Shown: positions 21,501-34,400 of the stretch, piece by piece
Layout: every line of letters begins with the position of its first letter
How positions within the stretch are numbered: the stretch's first letter is position 1
Assembly: GCA_016617855.1 (NCBI GenBank)
Contig: JAECUM010012865.1
Coordinates: forward strand, 1-64,000
DNA from: Megalonaias nervosa
Taxonomy: Eukaryota; Mollusca; Bivalvia; Unionida; Unionidae
Length of the DNA: 64,000 nucleotides
Reading direction: 5' to 3'
Position numbers and translations under genes: made by a program
Notes under the pieces: model-generated
Told to the model about the DNA's origin: nothing
Databases searched by the model: none
Seen by the model: the letters and a program-made list of their open reading frames with translations, nothing else

Positions 21501-24353
21501 ATGTACACAATAGCTGGGCACATACTCAAAGGCTTGCTAGTCCAGCTTCATCCCAGGGGTCAAGCTAGACTTGAATTTTTGGGAGAAGTGACTTCTCCTT
21601 TTGCACAGAACAGGGAGATTCAGTGAGAGCTCAACAGGGAGAAGTGGATGCAAAGAAAGAACAACATAGCATTGTCCCATATGTTTCTGACCTATATAAT
21701 TACATTTTAAAGTTAAATCTTAAATAGCATAATACCTAGGCTTTGCTTTCTATTAATACATTTGCCTGATGATTTATGAAAACAGACAATCTAATAAACC
21801 GGTACTTCCAGACATAGCGATGTCTGCCATTATTTCTCCGTTACTGGTACACTTACAGTTTCAAACCAATTTTATGACGAAATAGTGTACAAGAGGCAGT
21901 TGAAATATCCAGATCACCGATTCTATTCTTAAAACACAAATTGCTGTTTACATACTATTGTTAAAGTTTCAAAACACAAGTTTGTATGTTTTTATCACCA
22001 AAGGATAACATGCATAAAGCGGGTAGTGATAGGGGCCTAGTTGCTAACTTACTCGGGAAATGGTTAATGGTCAATCATCTATCAAAACACTTGCCTGTGA
22101 ATGTGCAAAAGCTTGTTTGTCAGCCTAATTGGTATTGAAACTAGGTCTAGCTACTGATAGCTTGATGAATACCTTTCACTACAACACTAAAACTAACCTG
22201 GCTATGGTGAGTGGGCATCTCAAAAGGTATAGTTGATCAATGTATCTCTCAAAATATCACAGGGCAAAGTCATTTTTGCTTTCCTAACAGAAGAAGGCGA
22301 AGTTTATATTTTTTAGGCTAATTAGTCACTCACTTCACCTGGTAGTGTGACCCCTGCAACCACCTGCTGAGTGGGAAAATATGTTGATCAATTGATTATT
22401 TTAGCTGAACTAATATTTACAGTGACAGAATTCAGTGGCAAAAAGGCCACCTAATGTACATGTTGTCATTATAAGAGTACATCAAAAGAACACAGTGCAA
22501 TAGCTGGGCAAGTTCAAAAACTTTGACTAGCTGCTGAGTGGGGGAAAATGTGCTGATATTTACAGTGACTGAATTCAGAGGCAGAAAGACCCAGATATAT
22601 TCATGTGGTCATTATAGGAGTACATCAAATAAACAATTTAGGTTTCATTATTGTGTTCATTTCCTTTTGTAGCAGAATAAGTAGTGCTTGTAACCTCAAA
22701 ATCAAGACACGTTGAGACTTAGACAAAATGCTGTTTGCGAAATTTGGATAAGTATTTGGGGTTAAACAGCAAACTGATGAAGATTGTAATGAGATTCAGA
22801 AGAGTGCTGAAGTTGCTAGAAGTGATAATTTCGATGGAACAGGAGCCAAGTGTAGAAAGTATGTGATGCCTGGCTTAGTGTTTTGAAATAAGGCCATTCC
22901 TTGAATTGACAAAATTCAGTCTCACTCGAACGGACAAACAAGAGCTATATGTCAGTGGTGTACAGAATTTGGAAAATTAAACTCAAAGACATCCAGTTGT
23001 TCTTCTCATCTGGAAATTTAACCACTTCAGGTATGCCCAGCATGCTTATGGGGCCTGCAAGTGTTGCTGGTGGGACTCTTATTTATACCAATATAGGAGT
23101 TCTGGACTCCTAGTTTTAAAATCCTGATGAGACCTCTGGAAATGTGATGACCCATCTTGGGTTTGGTATGAACAAGTCTGATACCAAAAAGGAACGAAAT
23201 GTCCTGGCTAAAACCTCTTGGGATAAAATATTGGTACAGAAAGTCGCAGAGCCTCTTTGATCCAAGACATGAAGTCCTTTGAAGTACCTGGGTTGTATTC
23301 AGTAAGACTTAAGTTAAGTGGCCTTATGCAAGTGCTAGTTTAGGCTACTCTAGTTAAACATGAATAATACTTTATGTCGTGATATCTTTACCATGTAAGA
23401 GTGTGGTAGAATGCTTCATTGATCACTGTTACCAATAGTTATCAGCACTACAAAGACATATCTTGCTAATTCAGTGTTTTTCTAGATATATCATGCCAGA
23501 ATTCTGTTGCAATCTTATAAGGATATTCTTAAACTTTACTTTGTTGACAGATGTCAATGCAGCAGGCATGTCTTGATCAGTGATTGAAACTGTTCCATGT
23601 TCATGTGAAACAGTGATATTTCCTCATCACAGTGACATATTACAACACTTATTCTCTTGAACCAGTCAGTTCGATTGTCTAAATTTTGGGAAAGACTAGT
23701 TCCGATGTTTAAAGGAAAACACATTTACCAGGCCCTTAATTTGCATAGATCTCAGGCAGCCATTTGAGAGGTCTGCTAGACTAACAATCCTTCTATATGG
23801 AATGCAGTAAATGTTGCTCAGTGGCAAAAGAAGACATGGTCCAGGAAGAGCTTGCTAATTGTTACTTGTAAACAGAAGCTAGTATTATGACTCTAGGTCT
23901 TACAGTACTGTATGTAACAGAAAGAAGGAAAACCAGAAAGTTTAATAAAATCGGGAAATAATTTATTTCTCTGAGCTGTAAAGTGAAATTTTAAGAGACA
24001 CTTACAGTATTGTGAATTACATCCCAAATTATCATAAATGTCTTATCACAAGTCCAAAAGTATAGAATGTTCCAAATGAATTCCAATAGTCTGGAATGCA
24101 ATAATATACCAATAGTCTTGAATGTGTTGATGTACCATTAGTCTTGACTGTTTTCACAATAATCCCAAAGTAATGTGTTAGTCTAAATGTCAATGAGCAC
24201 TTTATTATTTCATCAATAATTTAAATAAATAATGCCTATCAAATTATATCTGAACACAAATGTAAGTGATATCACAGGCTGATTTTTAAACAGGAATATT
24301 TGTTTATCAGGTCCCCTATATACAAATTCTGCTTGACATAAGATGCAATAGAA

Positions 24354-24572
24354 TGTTCTGGAATTCTAATGGAAAATCCACTAACTCATACTACCAGCAT
24401 ATGGAATTCTAATGGAAAAATCCACTAACTCATACTACCAGCATATGGAATTCTAATGGAAAATCCACTAACTCATACTACCAGCATATGGAATTCTAAT
24501 GGAAAATCCACTAACTCATACTACCAGTTTATGGAATTCTAATGGAAAATCCACTAACTCATACTACCAGTT
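24354..24572. repeat. Tandem repeat, 43 bp, five near-identical copies
   Basis: The unit reads CATATGGAATTCTAATGGAAA then ATCCACTAACTCATACTACCAG. The copies differ by one inserted A or by CATATG versus TTTATG, so amplification is recent. Confidence 0.95.
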
Positions 24573-24714
24573 TCTGCATATGAATTTCACTTATCTACAT
24601 AGAGAAATATTAAACATGGTGTTGGGCAGAGCACTCTTGTTATATTGCATGTACCAGTAAGAGTTGTTTAAAGTATTCACTGCATGATCATTATTCCTAT
24701 ATGAGCATTGCTTA

Positions 24715-24732
24715 TTATTACCATTATTATTA

Positions 24733-24772
<40 letters not shown>
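24715..24772. repeat. (TTA)n microsatellite
   Basis: An interrupted run of about 18 TTA/ATT triplets. Confidence 0.93.
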
Positions 24773-24773
<1 letters not shown>

Positions 24774-25089
24774 ATTGTTATAACTTATTAGCAGAAGAAG
24801 AGAAATACTTTGCTGTGAATATGAAATGATTTAATGGAGCAAAATGGACATTAGGAACTTCCTTAAGACAGGTCAAAGATAATCTTGCTGTAACAGTTTT
24901 TTAGGCCAAAAATACAAAGTTAAGGATAAATATTTCACCTTCTAGTCTATTTGGGTGGAACTGTCATTGTCTGTACACATAAAAACACTTGTAATTAGGC
25001 TTAGAGGTGTTAACATGAGAAATCATTTTGTTTTGAATGAATTTGCGGATGAAAGTAGAACTTACATGGAAAGGGATGATTACACTGTC

Positions 25090-25345
25090 TTATCAGGCAT
25101 GAGATGTGTATTAGTAAATTTTACCATTTTGGTCTATTACATCATTCCATTATTTTCTTGAGAATCCTTAATTTTTTCCCCTCTTAGAATGTCTGGAAGA
25201 AAAGACCCTGAATCATCTTCTTGTCAGGCATAAGATGTAGATTTAGTGAATTTTTAACATTTCAGTCTATTAAATCATTCCATTATTTTTCTTGACAATC
25301 TTTTTTGATCTCTTAGAATGTCTGAAGGAAAAGACCCTGAACCCA
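25090..25345 (+). repeat. Tandem duplication (about 128 bp) of the exon-1 acceptor and start codon
   Basis: The block at about 25090-25217 is repeated at about 25218-25345, with aligned words TTATTTTCTTGA, CTCTTAGAATGTCTG, AAAAGACCCTGA and TCAGGCAT. Both copies carry a splice acceptor TCTTAG and an ATG. The downstream ATG (25318) opens the long frame. The upstream ATG (25189) gives MSGRKDPESSSCQA and then stops. The upstream copy is therefore a decoy or alternative acceptor. Confidence 0.85.
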
Positions 25346-25480
25346 GTGACACACCCCCTGGCATCTTGATTGACAGGAATGCTGTGGCTAGACAGCTTCT
25401 GCCTGAGAATCAAGCAGATGTTAACAACTCTGGTGTTGATAAAGGACATCCAGTTGTAGAGTGTGAGACTCGGGATACAG
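25318..25480 (+). CDS. Zinc-finger gene, first coding exon
   Basis: The acceptor TCTTAG ends at 25316, and the ATG follows one base later. It codes for 54 residues, mostly polar (MSEGKDPEPSDTPPG at the start), with no recognised domain. The donor is GTAAAC after 25480, phase 1. A diverged copy of its first bases lies 129 bases upstream. Confidence 0.82.
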
Positions 25481-28400
25481 GTAAACATTTAAATTGTTCT
25501 CACAGATCCTCATGCATCTTGTACTGCATATCAGTATATAACTAGTAATACCTTGTATGTCAGAATTGATACACTGCTTTGTACATAGTACAGTAAAACA
25601 CAACTTGTATGTCAGAATTGATACACTGTTTTGTACATAGTACAGTAAAACAACTTGTATATCAGAACTGATACACTGCTTTGTACATAGTACAGCTAGT
25701 AATACCTTGTATATCAGAATTGATACACTGCTTTGTACATACTACAGCTAGTAATACATTGTATGTCAGAATTGATACACTGCTTGGTACATAGTACAGC
25801 TAGTAATATGTTGTATGTCAGAACTGATACACTGCTTGGTACATAGTACAGCTAGTAGTGCCTTGCATGTCAGAATCGATACACTGCTTGGTACATAGTA
25901 CAGCTAGATGTACATTGTATGTCAGAATTGATACACTGCTTTGTACATCAGACAACTAGTAGTGCCTTGTATGTAAGAATTAATGTGCCTTTTTGCAGAG
26001 ACGATAATGATGGTAAGTCTTGGGACAATCTTTTATAAAGTACAATGATTAGTTTTACATGATTTATTTTACATATGTATAATTTCTAATTTATCCAACA
26101 TGAAGTAAAATTGAGGTAAATAAAGACTTCAGAATTCATGGGCTGCTTAGACTTGATGGTGAGACCTGTATTATTGTGTTCAGTACCTACACAGGCATGG
26201 TATCACTTATATCCTTGTTTATTTGTAAAAATATTAAATTCAGATTTTACTTTTTTTGTTCTTTTTTTTAAAAACCAAATCTCATTCCTCCAGATCTCAT
26301 ATTATCTGTATATCCATTGCTGTTTTACTGTTTTTTTTAACGATATCGATGATCCTACAGAGTTGTAATCTATATGAAAATACACATGTTGATAAATATT
26401 TATAAATAAATTAGGCACATAATCTGCATATATTGATATTATGTCATATATTCTTTAAAGAATTCTGAATGTAGTATTCTTTGAAGAATTCTGAATGTAG
26501 ACTGCCTAGATCATCATCAATCCATTATTAGTTTTGTGTTTTTGTTCCACTTTGGATTTTGGCTTGCTGGTTGTTTCGGCAGTTCCTTTTGATTATAATT
26601 GGTAGATTTGTCTTTTGCTGTCTGACAGAAATCCAGGCCATTTAATTGTTTTAGCCCTGAAACTGGTTTGGGTAAAGAGAAAATTTTGTCCAAAGGCAAT
26701 GCCAGTGCTCCTTTGTTCTTCAACATGATTCTTTTGATGGGCTCTTGTTAATTTGTAATTTGTTACAGTCCATGTGTTGCCACCTGAGTTTCACTCTCCT
26801 CCTCTGTTGACAGTTTTGTCCAAAGTTCCAGCATTTGTTGACATGTGAATCAACAAAGGCCAATTGGCATTCAAATTTTTCTTGATTTTGGTTTGAGTGG
26901 CAGACTTTGAGAGCATAACAGTCACATGGCAGCCATGGAAATGGCAAAGCCAGCATTAGTAAACAACTCAGATGCCATCGTGCACAGTGCTTTAGGGACC
27001 AGTTATGTAGAGTACATATCCTATAACCCACTACTAACATTTGGAATTTTGACAAAGTTATGAAGGATACAATAGCAAGGTTCTATCACTATTGAAATTG
27101 ATGAGTTTTTCCCCTGCATGTACAAAATTTGAATGGACAGTTTGTATGGACATGAGTACAGTGGGCAGGAATGCACATCTACCATCATTTCAGGAGGCCA
27201 GTTGACAGTGGCTTACTCAGGATCATCTATTGCATATTATGTAGGCTAGAGATGAAAGCCATATGGAAAGCATTCCATTGGTGGCAGGAACATTTTCATG
27301 GAGGGGTATACACTCAAGGCACCACAACGGCAGGTATTCCATCCCAATCCAGAGTTGCTGAACTGTATGTCTAGATCATATTAAACAAGCCATAATGAGC
27401 AAGCAATTCTTTTAACAAGTGGTAGAGAAAACAGCTCAAGTAAGACAGCCATCGACCTGAAATGTATGAGGAAAAAGGAGAATTTTTGCACAAAGATGTG
27501 AGTGTGAATACATTGTGTCACAGATTGCATCAGTACTTTAATACTTCCTGCATTGGCTTTTTGATGAGAAACAGTTAGCACCAATCACAATAAAAGGTTA
27601 CCAGTACATGATCACTGACATGCTGAGTCATCATGGAAGATATGATATCAGATATGACCTATGTGATCTGATGTCAAATTTTAAGTTGACTCATCAAGAG
27701 GCATTGACTTTGTATCCGAAGTGTATTGATCATGGGTGCTAACCTGGCTGAATAAGACACTGTTTGAACCATACCCGAGTGCTTCATTGGCTCACCTCAT
27801 GTAAGACCCATGTCCTACTACCACTAGTGAAGGCTGGCTGAATTAGCAATACACATGCAGTATCAGCTGCATTTCCAACAACATGGGACAGTATAACTTG
27901 TGGCAGCCCCTGCTTTCATTTTCAAGGACAAGCCCTTGTTCATGGGGAATCAGACTTTTGTAGTGATATACCTGTCAACCCAGGACACCTCATCTCAAGG
28001 TTGTCCGCTGGACCCAATGCATGCTCAGAAAGGATACTTAAAAAAGACCAAGCTGGTGCATCGAGGGAGGTCATGCCTCTTTTTACCACTCACAGAGGGA
28101 ATGGTGATATATCAAAACAGACACTTTCATTCTGTATAAAATGGATTATTTTGTTTGACATATTGGGAAATAATTCCAGATCAAATGAATTTGCAACACA
28201 GTTTGGCGCATGAAGTTTGGCAGTTGTCACAAGCATTGCAATTGAATGAAATTGTTCCCCAACTGACATTATTCATGTCATTGGGTCAGAGTCCACATTC
28301 TCCAGATTTTATTGTGGAGATCTTTCATCACAGAAGGCTTAGTTTGACTTGGTAGGACCTGTGGCTGTGGCAAAACAGGTTAAGTTCCTGGATCGTTAGA

Positions 28401-31400
28401 CAGCGTGATAAGGATATGATTCATGACATTCCAGTGGATTGTAGGAGAAAAAAATTTCCATTTCTGAGCCACTCTTTGACAGATGGAATCTCTACTCCTG
28501 ATGGGTTATATAAAAGCTGTCTTGGACACATTAGGGGACTGGAGATGGCCTTTCCAGGCTAAGGGGATGTAACTTTCTCCATCTTTTACCTATTCTCCTG
28601 AAGTATTATGATCTGTTAACATAATTGATAAAGAAACCAAATGTTATAGTAAAATGTGTTTGTTCAGTAATACCTACCTCATCCTAACTACACATACATC
28701 CACTCAGCCTCCCCACTCCCCAAGGTTACATCCATATAGAGAATGTATCCCTCCTGCTCCACTAGTAGCTAAAGTATTCTTGGAATTTGGTACATGACTG
28801 TATCAAAGGGAGATCATTCAAACTGCTACTTAAGTGGGCAGATAGTTTTTAGATTTTTAGCCAAACAGTTTTAGCATTTGAGAGTGGGATTGGTGAGGTA
28901 GTATTAGTAGTATTTCTAAGGCATTATGATTGGGTGTTATTGAAGAAACATATTTTAGTAGAAAAAATTGGTTTCCATCAAATAATTCATAATAGTAGTC
29001 CGATAAAAACCACAAAGTGTTTTTAAAATAACACTTAGCAATCAGTAAAAAAATGTCTAAGGTATCCCAAGATTTCTCACCTTTGATAGGTCATAGAAAA
29101 TATTTTTGAAAATAATAAGGGTGTCCTCAGAACTGTAGTGCCGCAAAACTTATCATCACTGTGGTAGTGCAACATGAAGTGCCATATGTCCGCATAAACC
29201 ATCCTAGCCTGCCCTACCATAAATCTGCACTAGAATTAGGCAAATGGAGACAATTTTTCTCAACTGAACGCATGAACTGTCAAGAGACAAATTTAAAATT
29301 ATTTATTTCAGTTCTGTAGATTTGCATTTATATGAGATACCAGTTTTTGCAATCCCTAAAAAGCACAAGTTTAAAGACTCAATCTGTTCAGATAGTACAT
29401 TCCCCCTTCCCTCCCCATTAAGTATTTCTAAATAAAGATAGTACACTCTCCCCTTCCCTCCCCATTAAGTGTTTCTAAACATTGATATATAGACAAAAAC
29501 AACCATGAAAATTGATGCCTATAAATATATAATTTATTGATAGTACAGCTCTCTCTTCTTGTACTACACTTTGTTATGATTCAAGATACAACACAGTACT
29601 GCTGTGGACACCAAGGCCAAAATAAAAACCATTTGTCGATCAAATTTATAATAATATAGATAGCAACATGAAACCTAGTCTTTATTTCCTGTTTGAAACA
29701 TCATTACTTGACAAAATTCAATCATTCCCCCTTTACAGCGGTTTGGTACATCAAGAGATCTTTGTACCAAATGTAACACTGTTTATTTACACATGCAGCA
29801 AATAATATGAATTGAGACTAAAGTGGAATTTTGAATCAGACTAAAAGAACACCTCATGGTCATTTACAAACAGGATACCCCATTATCTAAACAAACTGTT
29901 CAGTGTCAGGTAAGGGAAATTATTTTGTGTGATCTAGAATTTTTAGTAGCAACATTGAGCATAAAAATACTAGTAATTGTGGATACTTAAATAACACGCT
30001 CAACAATTCAGATAAAGATCAGCATCTGTTTTTAAATGGAAGTCCATTAGAAAAGCCTGAAAATACACTGTATCATTGTAGATTTTTAAAATACTTAAAA
30101 AAACTTTTTCCAGGGCCATCTGCTGACAGTAGCCAAAGGACAAATGTGGTAACTAAGACTCCAGAACCGATCTCTGACTGTGGTCCAGTCATTCTTGTAG
30201 CCCCAGTTGCCCCTGTGTCTGATTATGGAAACACCTCCACTCTTAGAGTCTTAGAGCAGAGGGAAAAGAACATTGCTGGTGCCATCAGCAAAGGTCAGGC
30301 GGTTAGGGAATCGCATCACCTTCATGACAAAGTGCCAGAGTCCAGGGAGTGTGATTATCCACCAAGATGTAGGAACCCAAGTGGATTTGCAGGTTATTAA
30401 ATTTAGGAAGATGTGGTAACCATTGTGATTCAGTCATTACTATAATTATCTCCCTTGCACAGCTTATATTCTCATCACCAGTTTTGCTAAATGGTTTGCA
30501 AACAAAAAAATAATTAAAAAGCAAACATAAAAAACTGACCACAAGCTATATATCAGAGGTTTATGGTGGCACAAAAACTGTAAATGTTATACAGCTAAAA
30601 ATACTGTAAGATACAATCAGTTTAGTTACAAAAGCTTCTTGTACAAATATTTAATGAATATTTCTTGGTTTTGGAAATTTTTGTAGTTTAGGAATTGCAT
30701 TCATTCTGAAAATAACCTTCACATAGAACACATAAGTTGAGAATATACACCTCCAGTCTAAAATGTTGAATTCAAATTTTTACCTTCAAGTACACCTTAT
30801 ACTTTAGGAGATAATGAATATTTACTTTCCATGAAAGAAACACCCTATTACAAGGTTCTCATAAGGGTCTGGAGTTCAGGAGAAGGTCTTAAATTTTAAT
30901 ATTGCTTTTCCAGGTCTTGAAAATGGAAAAATTGAAAAATGACAAAAAGAGTCTTAAAAACATCAAAAATTTTCATTATTACAACAGTCTTAGTCAGAAA
31001 CTGGTAATGTGATTGCTTTTTTTGCATTTAGGTGAAGTTTAGTATACAGATTGGGAGGTCTGGAAATTGTAATTTTTTGGTCTGGAAAAGGTCTGGAATC
31101 TTTTTTTTGTAGTAAGAACCCTGCAATTGAAAAAGATATTAATTGTGTTATCATTTCCTTTCATTTGCTTATTTAAAATTGAAATGTATTTACTCGAGTC
31201 TGGTTTTCTGTTTTTAATATTGTTCAAGAGACAGAACTATAGCTTTCATATAAAGTATTATTAAAAATGTGCTTTAATGCATAAAATGCAAAAGACAAAG
31301 TTAAATCTACCATAAATTAATTATACAAGGAAACCTGTATGTAAAGGACAATCAAGTAACATGATAAAATGTCCTTTATAGTCATGCATCCTTCATATAC

Positions 31401-34400
31401 TGGGCCAGTACTCGTGATGTGCTCTACAACTTGGTTCTAAATTGCAAAAGCTCTTAGGGATAAAACAGGATTCCTTTTGAAGAAGTGTTGTGCATTGTTA
31501 CATTCAGTAATAGTGAAAATCCAGAAAATGTCTGAATCCAATAAACTGAACAATGAAAATATCAGAATCTAGTGGTGTCAAAACTAAACACTGAAAATGT
31601 CAGAATCCAGCAGTGCTGAGAACATAAAATACACAGAAGTTAAAAAACATGAAGCAAGAATTGTGTTGAAAATGTTAATGTGCTAACATGCAGTACAACT
31701 TTAAATCCTGGCCATCAACAAATAATTTATAATATTATAAGTCCAAAACTTAATTTAAACACATTGTTTTCATTCTATATTTAATTTCGTTTGCATTCAT
31801 TCTGCACAGCATATACATTCATTCTGCATTGTGTTTGCATTCATATTTGATTTGAATTCCATTGGCATTCAGGTTTTGGTTCACTGGTAGAATTACCCAT
31901 TGCAGGGTAGGATTTAGAAAATGCAAGTTTAGTACCACACTTCTGCAAATTTTGTAGGCCAGGCTCTGAAACCTGCAAGTCCAGCACCAGAAACTGGGTA
32001 TAGAAACTCCCACTATCTAGACCCTTGTCTGAAAAAAGACATAAATTAAAACACTGTGTTAAGGATGACAGCTTCAGTGTGTTTGAATGGTGCATTCAAG
32101 TATGTGTCAGCCTTTTTTATACTAAAATATTCAGAATTGTTTATATCTTTTCTTTTGCAAGCAGATCACTCAAGATCAGATACTAGTCCACAGCCTAGTA
32201 ACACTTCCATTGATTGGGCGAGTACATCTCAGTCTAGTAGGGAGGATGCTGTACAGCATAACCAGTTTTACAACTTAAGAGATCTTGATGTTAATCGTCA
32301 GCTCAATTCGCCTGTGGTGGATTCTCAGTACATGAACGGTCGTGATCCAGTTTCTGACCAAGAAGAAATGTATCGTATGTCTCCAGATGATGATGACATG
32401 ATCACTTCCCCAGCATCACGATTCTACAAGTGTCGCTTCTGCAACTTTTCTGCAGCAACCTATACCCAGTTGCAGCTGCATGTCCCAAAACACGGAGGTA
32501 TTGCTTTTCAGGCTGTTAAAACATCATTTCTTTTCACTAGGCCATTATTCCACTGGACTTTAAAAAGACATATTCCAGTTAGGGAAGGGAAGGTACTTCG
32601 ACAGTCTGAAAGAGTATTCTTAAGTCAAAACCACATTCATATTTTAGTTGGTACCACATACAATTAAAAATGGGTCAAAATACTTTGAACTAGCACATTT
32701 TAAAATTCCAGTTGAATGCTTCATGTATCTTTCATGGAGATTGTGTAACCTTTGCCAGATTAGCCTCACCTTTAAAAAAGATAGTCTAATAAAAACACTT
32801 AGATCATTGCAACCTGTCCAAATAGACTACTTATCAGAACTATATAAAAGGGTTTTCCATTGAATACACTGCTCTATCATATTTACATTAAGACTTTTAC
32901 CTGCTAGCACCTGAAACCATTCCTTCTAAAGTAGACAAAAATGTTCATGTTTGAAGTCTGTATTCCTTATAGATGTTAAGAATATACCAGTTTCCACTAG
33001 GTGGCTACCTACATACTATTTGTCTATCAGTTTTATACTTTTGCTTTGAAATCATTTATGTAAATTCATATCTGTATACCCAACAGACTTTTTCTGACTT
33101 TTCATTGACAGTATATTTATCACATTGATATCCTTTCTAAGCTTTGTCAGTTTCGCTTGTTGTTATGTGTAGGCTCATACAGAAGTAACAAAAGAAAAGA
33201 GTGAAGTCGGCAAGCTTTGTAAATTTAACAAAATAATTTATTTCCCTAGAAAACAAGGTAAAAATGAAAAAAAGGACTTACGGTTTGTGAATCTAATCCA
33301 AAAATTAATCCTAGAATTCAAAAATATGAGTCCTATCACTAAAAAGTTCTAATTGAATCCAAGTTCGAATCTCGATGAAGTTCAAATATGGAAGGTGATG
33401 ACATCCTCTATAACCAGTTTGTACTGATGTGGCAACACTTCCTTGTTGAGTCACCAAGAATATAATTTCAGCTTTTGAATTCCAAATAATTTAGTAAATG
33501 TCTTTGTCCAAGAATTTTAATGAAGAAAAGTATTTTTCAGGGTGAATAAATTATTTTAAATAAAAAACACAATTGAAATTGCAACAACAGGAATACCTTT
33601 TGGCCTGAAGGTATAATTTATGACTGACTCATAAACACTGAGATTGAGAATTAAACCCAACTAAAACGTCCTTTCAGACCCACGTGATGGGTCATGTGAT
33701 CACTCACTACAAGTCAATTAGCACATAGGCTAGAATAGCCCTATCTAAGAATCTGATTCCAACTCTGGAAATGAATTTAAAAATAAAACTGTTTACAACA
33801 GAGCTAACATGTGGGCTGAACATGACGTTGGTAATAACCAATCATTTTCACTTAGTGTTTACAAAATTAGAACCAAGGTCAAGAACTAGGTCAGCTAAAA
33901 ATACAATGTAGAAATCATTTTGCATTCTAATCAGACTAAAAGAACTGAACTAAATTTACTGGGAAAAATGTCAAATCCAGTAAAAATATTATCCTTACAA
34001 CAAAATGTAATGAAATAAAAATAAAGTAAAAGAGAATTTAAAACTAACACACAAGTAATTTAATTACATATACGTAACACTTGTAAACTTTCATATTTTT
34101 CATTTTGTGCAAACTTAGTATTAGATCATGAGGTTTTTTTCATCTAAGCATGTATGATGTTTTGCTTATTGCATATATCTGTGCAGATGCCACTCATACT
34201 ATGTTTGTTGTCTGTTTAGTTTTTTTTTAGCTCTACTGGTCATAGACCAGAAGAGCAAATAAAATGGCTTGTTGTCTAACATACATCCATCCATTTAAAT
34301 TTATGATTGCTACTCCTCTGAAACTACTTTGAGGACCGCCATGAAACTTTACACATTTATCACTAGGTCTTGTTGGTTGTAAATGAAAATGTTGCCAGTC

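Larger units (their letters stand above)
18595..25317. other. Region between the head-to-head genes
   Basis: The 5' exons and promoters of the RCCD1-like gene (minus) and the zinc-finger gene (plus) must lie here, because both first coding exons start with acceptor sites. The stretch 20300-20700 has noticeably more CG dinucleotides than its surroundings and is the best promoter candidate, possibly shared. On the minus strand a possible exon ending ACAATCAG before GTTAGAC (about 20515) could be a 5' UTR exon of RCCD1. Nothing else recognisable is seen except the repeats listed. Confidence 0.35.
25481..30113. other. Zinc-finger gene intron 1
   Basis: This 4.6 kb intron contains the 50-bp array, a possible 14-base micro-exon (25999-26012) and a DIRS-like remnant at about 26740-28360. 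From 28600 to 30113 I see only AT-rich DNA and a two-copy repeat of about 70 bp (TACATTCCCCCTTCCCTCCC, 29390-29475). Confidence 0.7.

Noticed and set aside
22700..23040. Broken plus-strand frame with a Cys-Cys-His-like stretch near 22950
   Set aside because: It hints at a decayed transposase or BED-like finger, but the pattern is too short and frame-broken to support a call.
30294..30400. Open frame continuing after zinc-finger exon 2
   Set aside because: The donor at 30294 gives the phase needed for the next exon; read-through would end the protein early without any finger.
32498..32667. Open frame continuing past zinc-finger exon 3
   Set aside because: It lies beyond a GT donor whose phase matches the exon at 53700, and its residues show no zinc-finger pattern.
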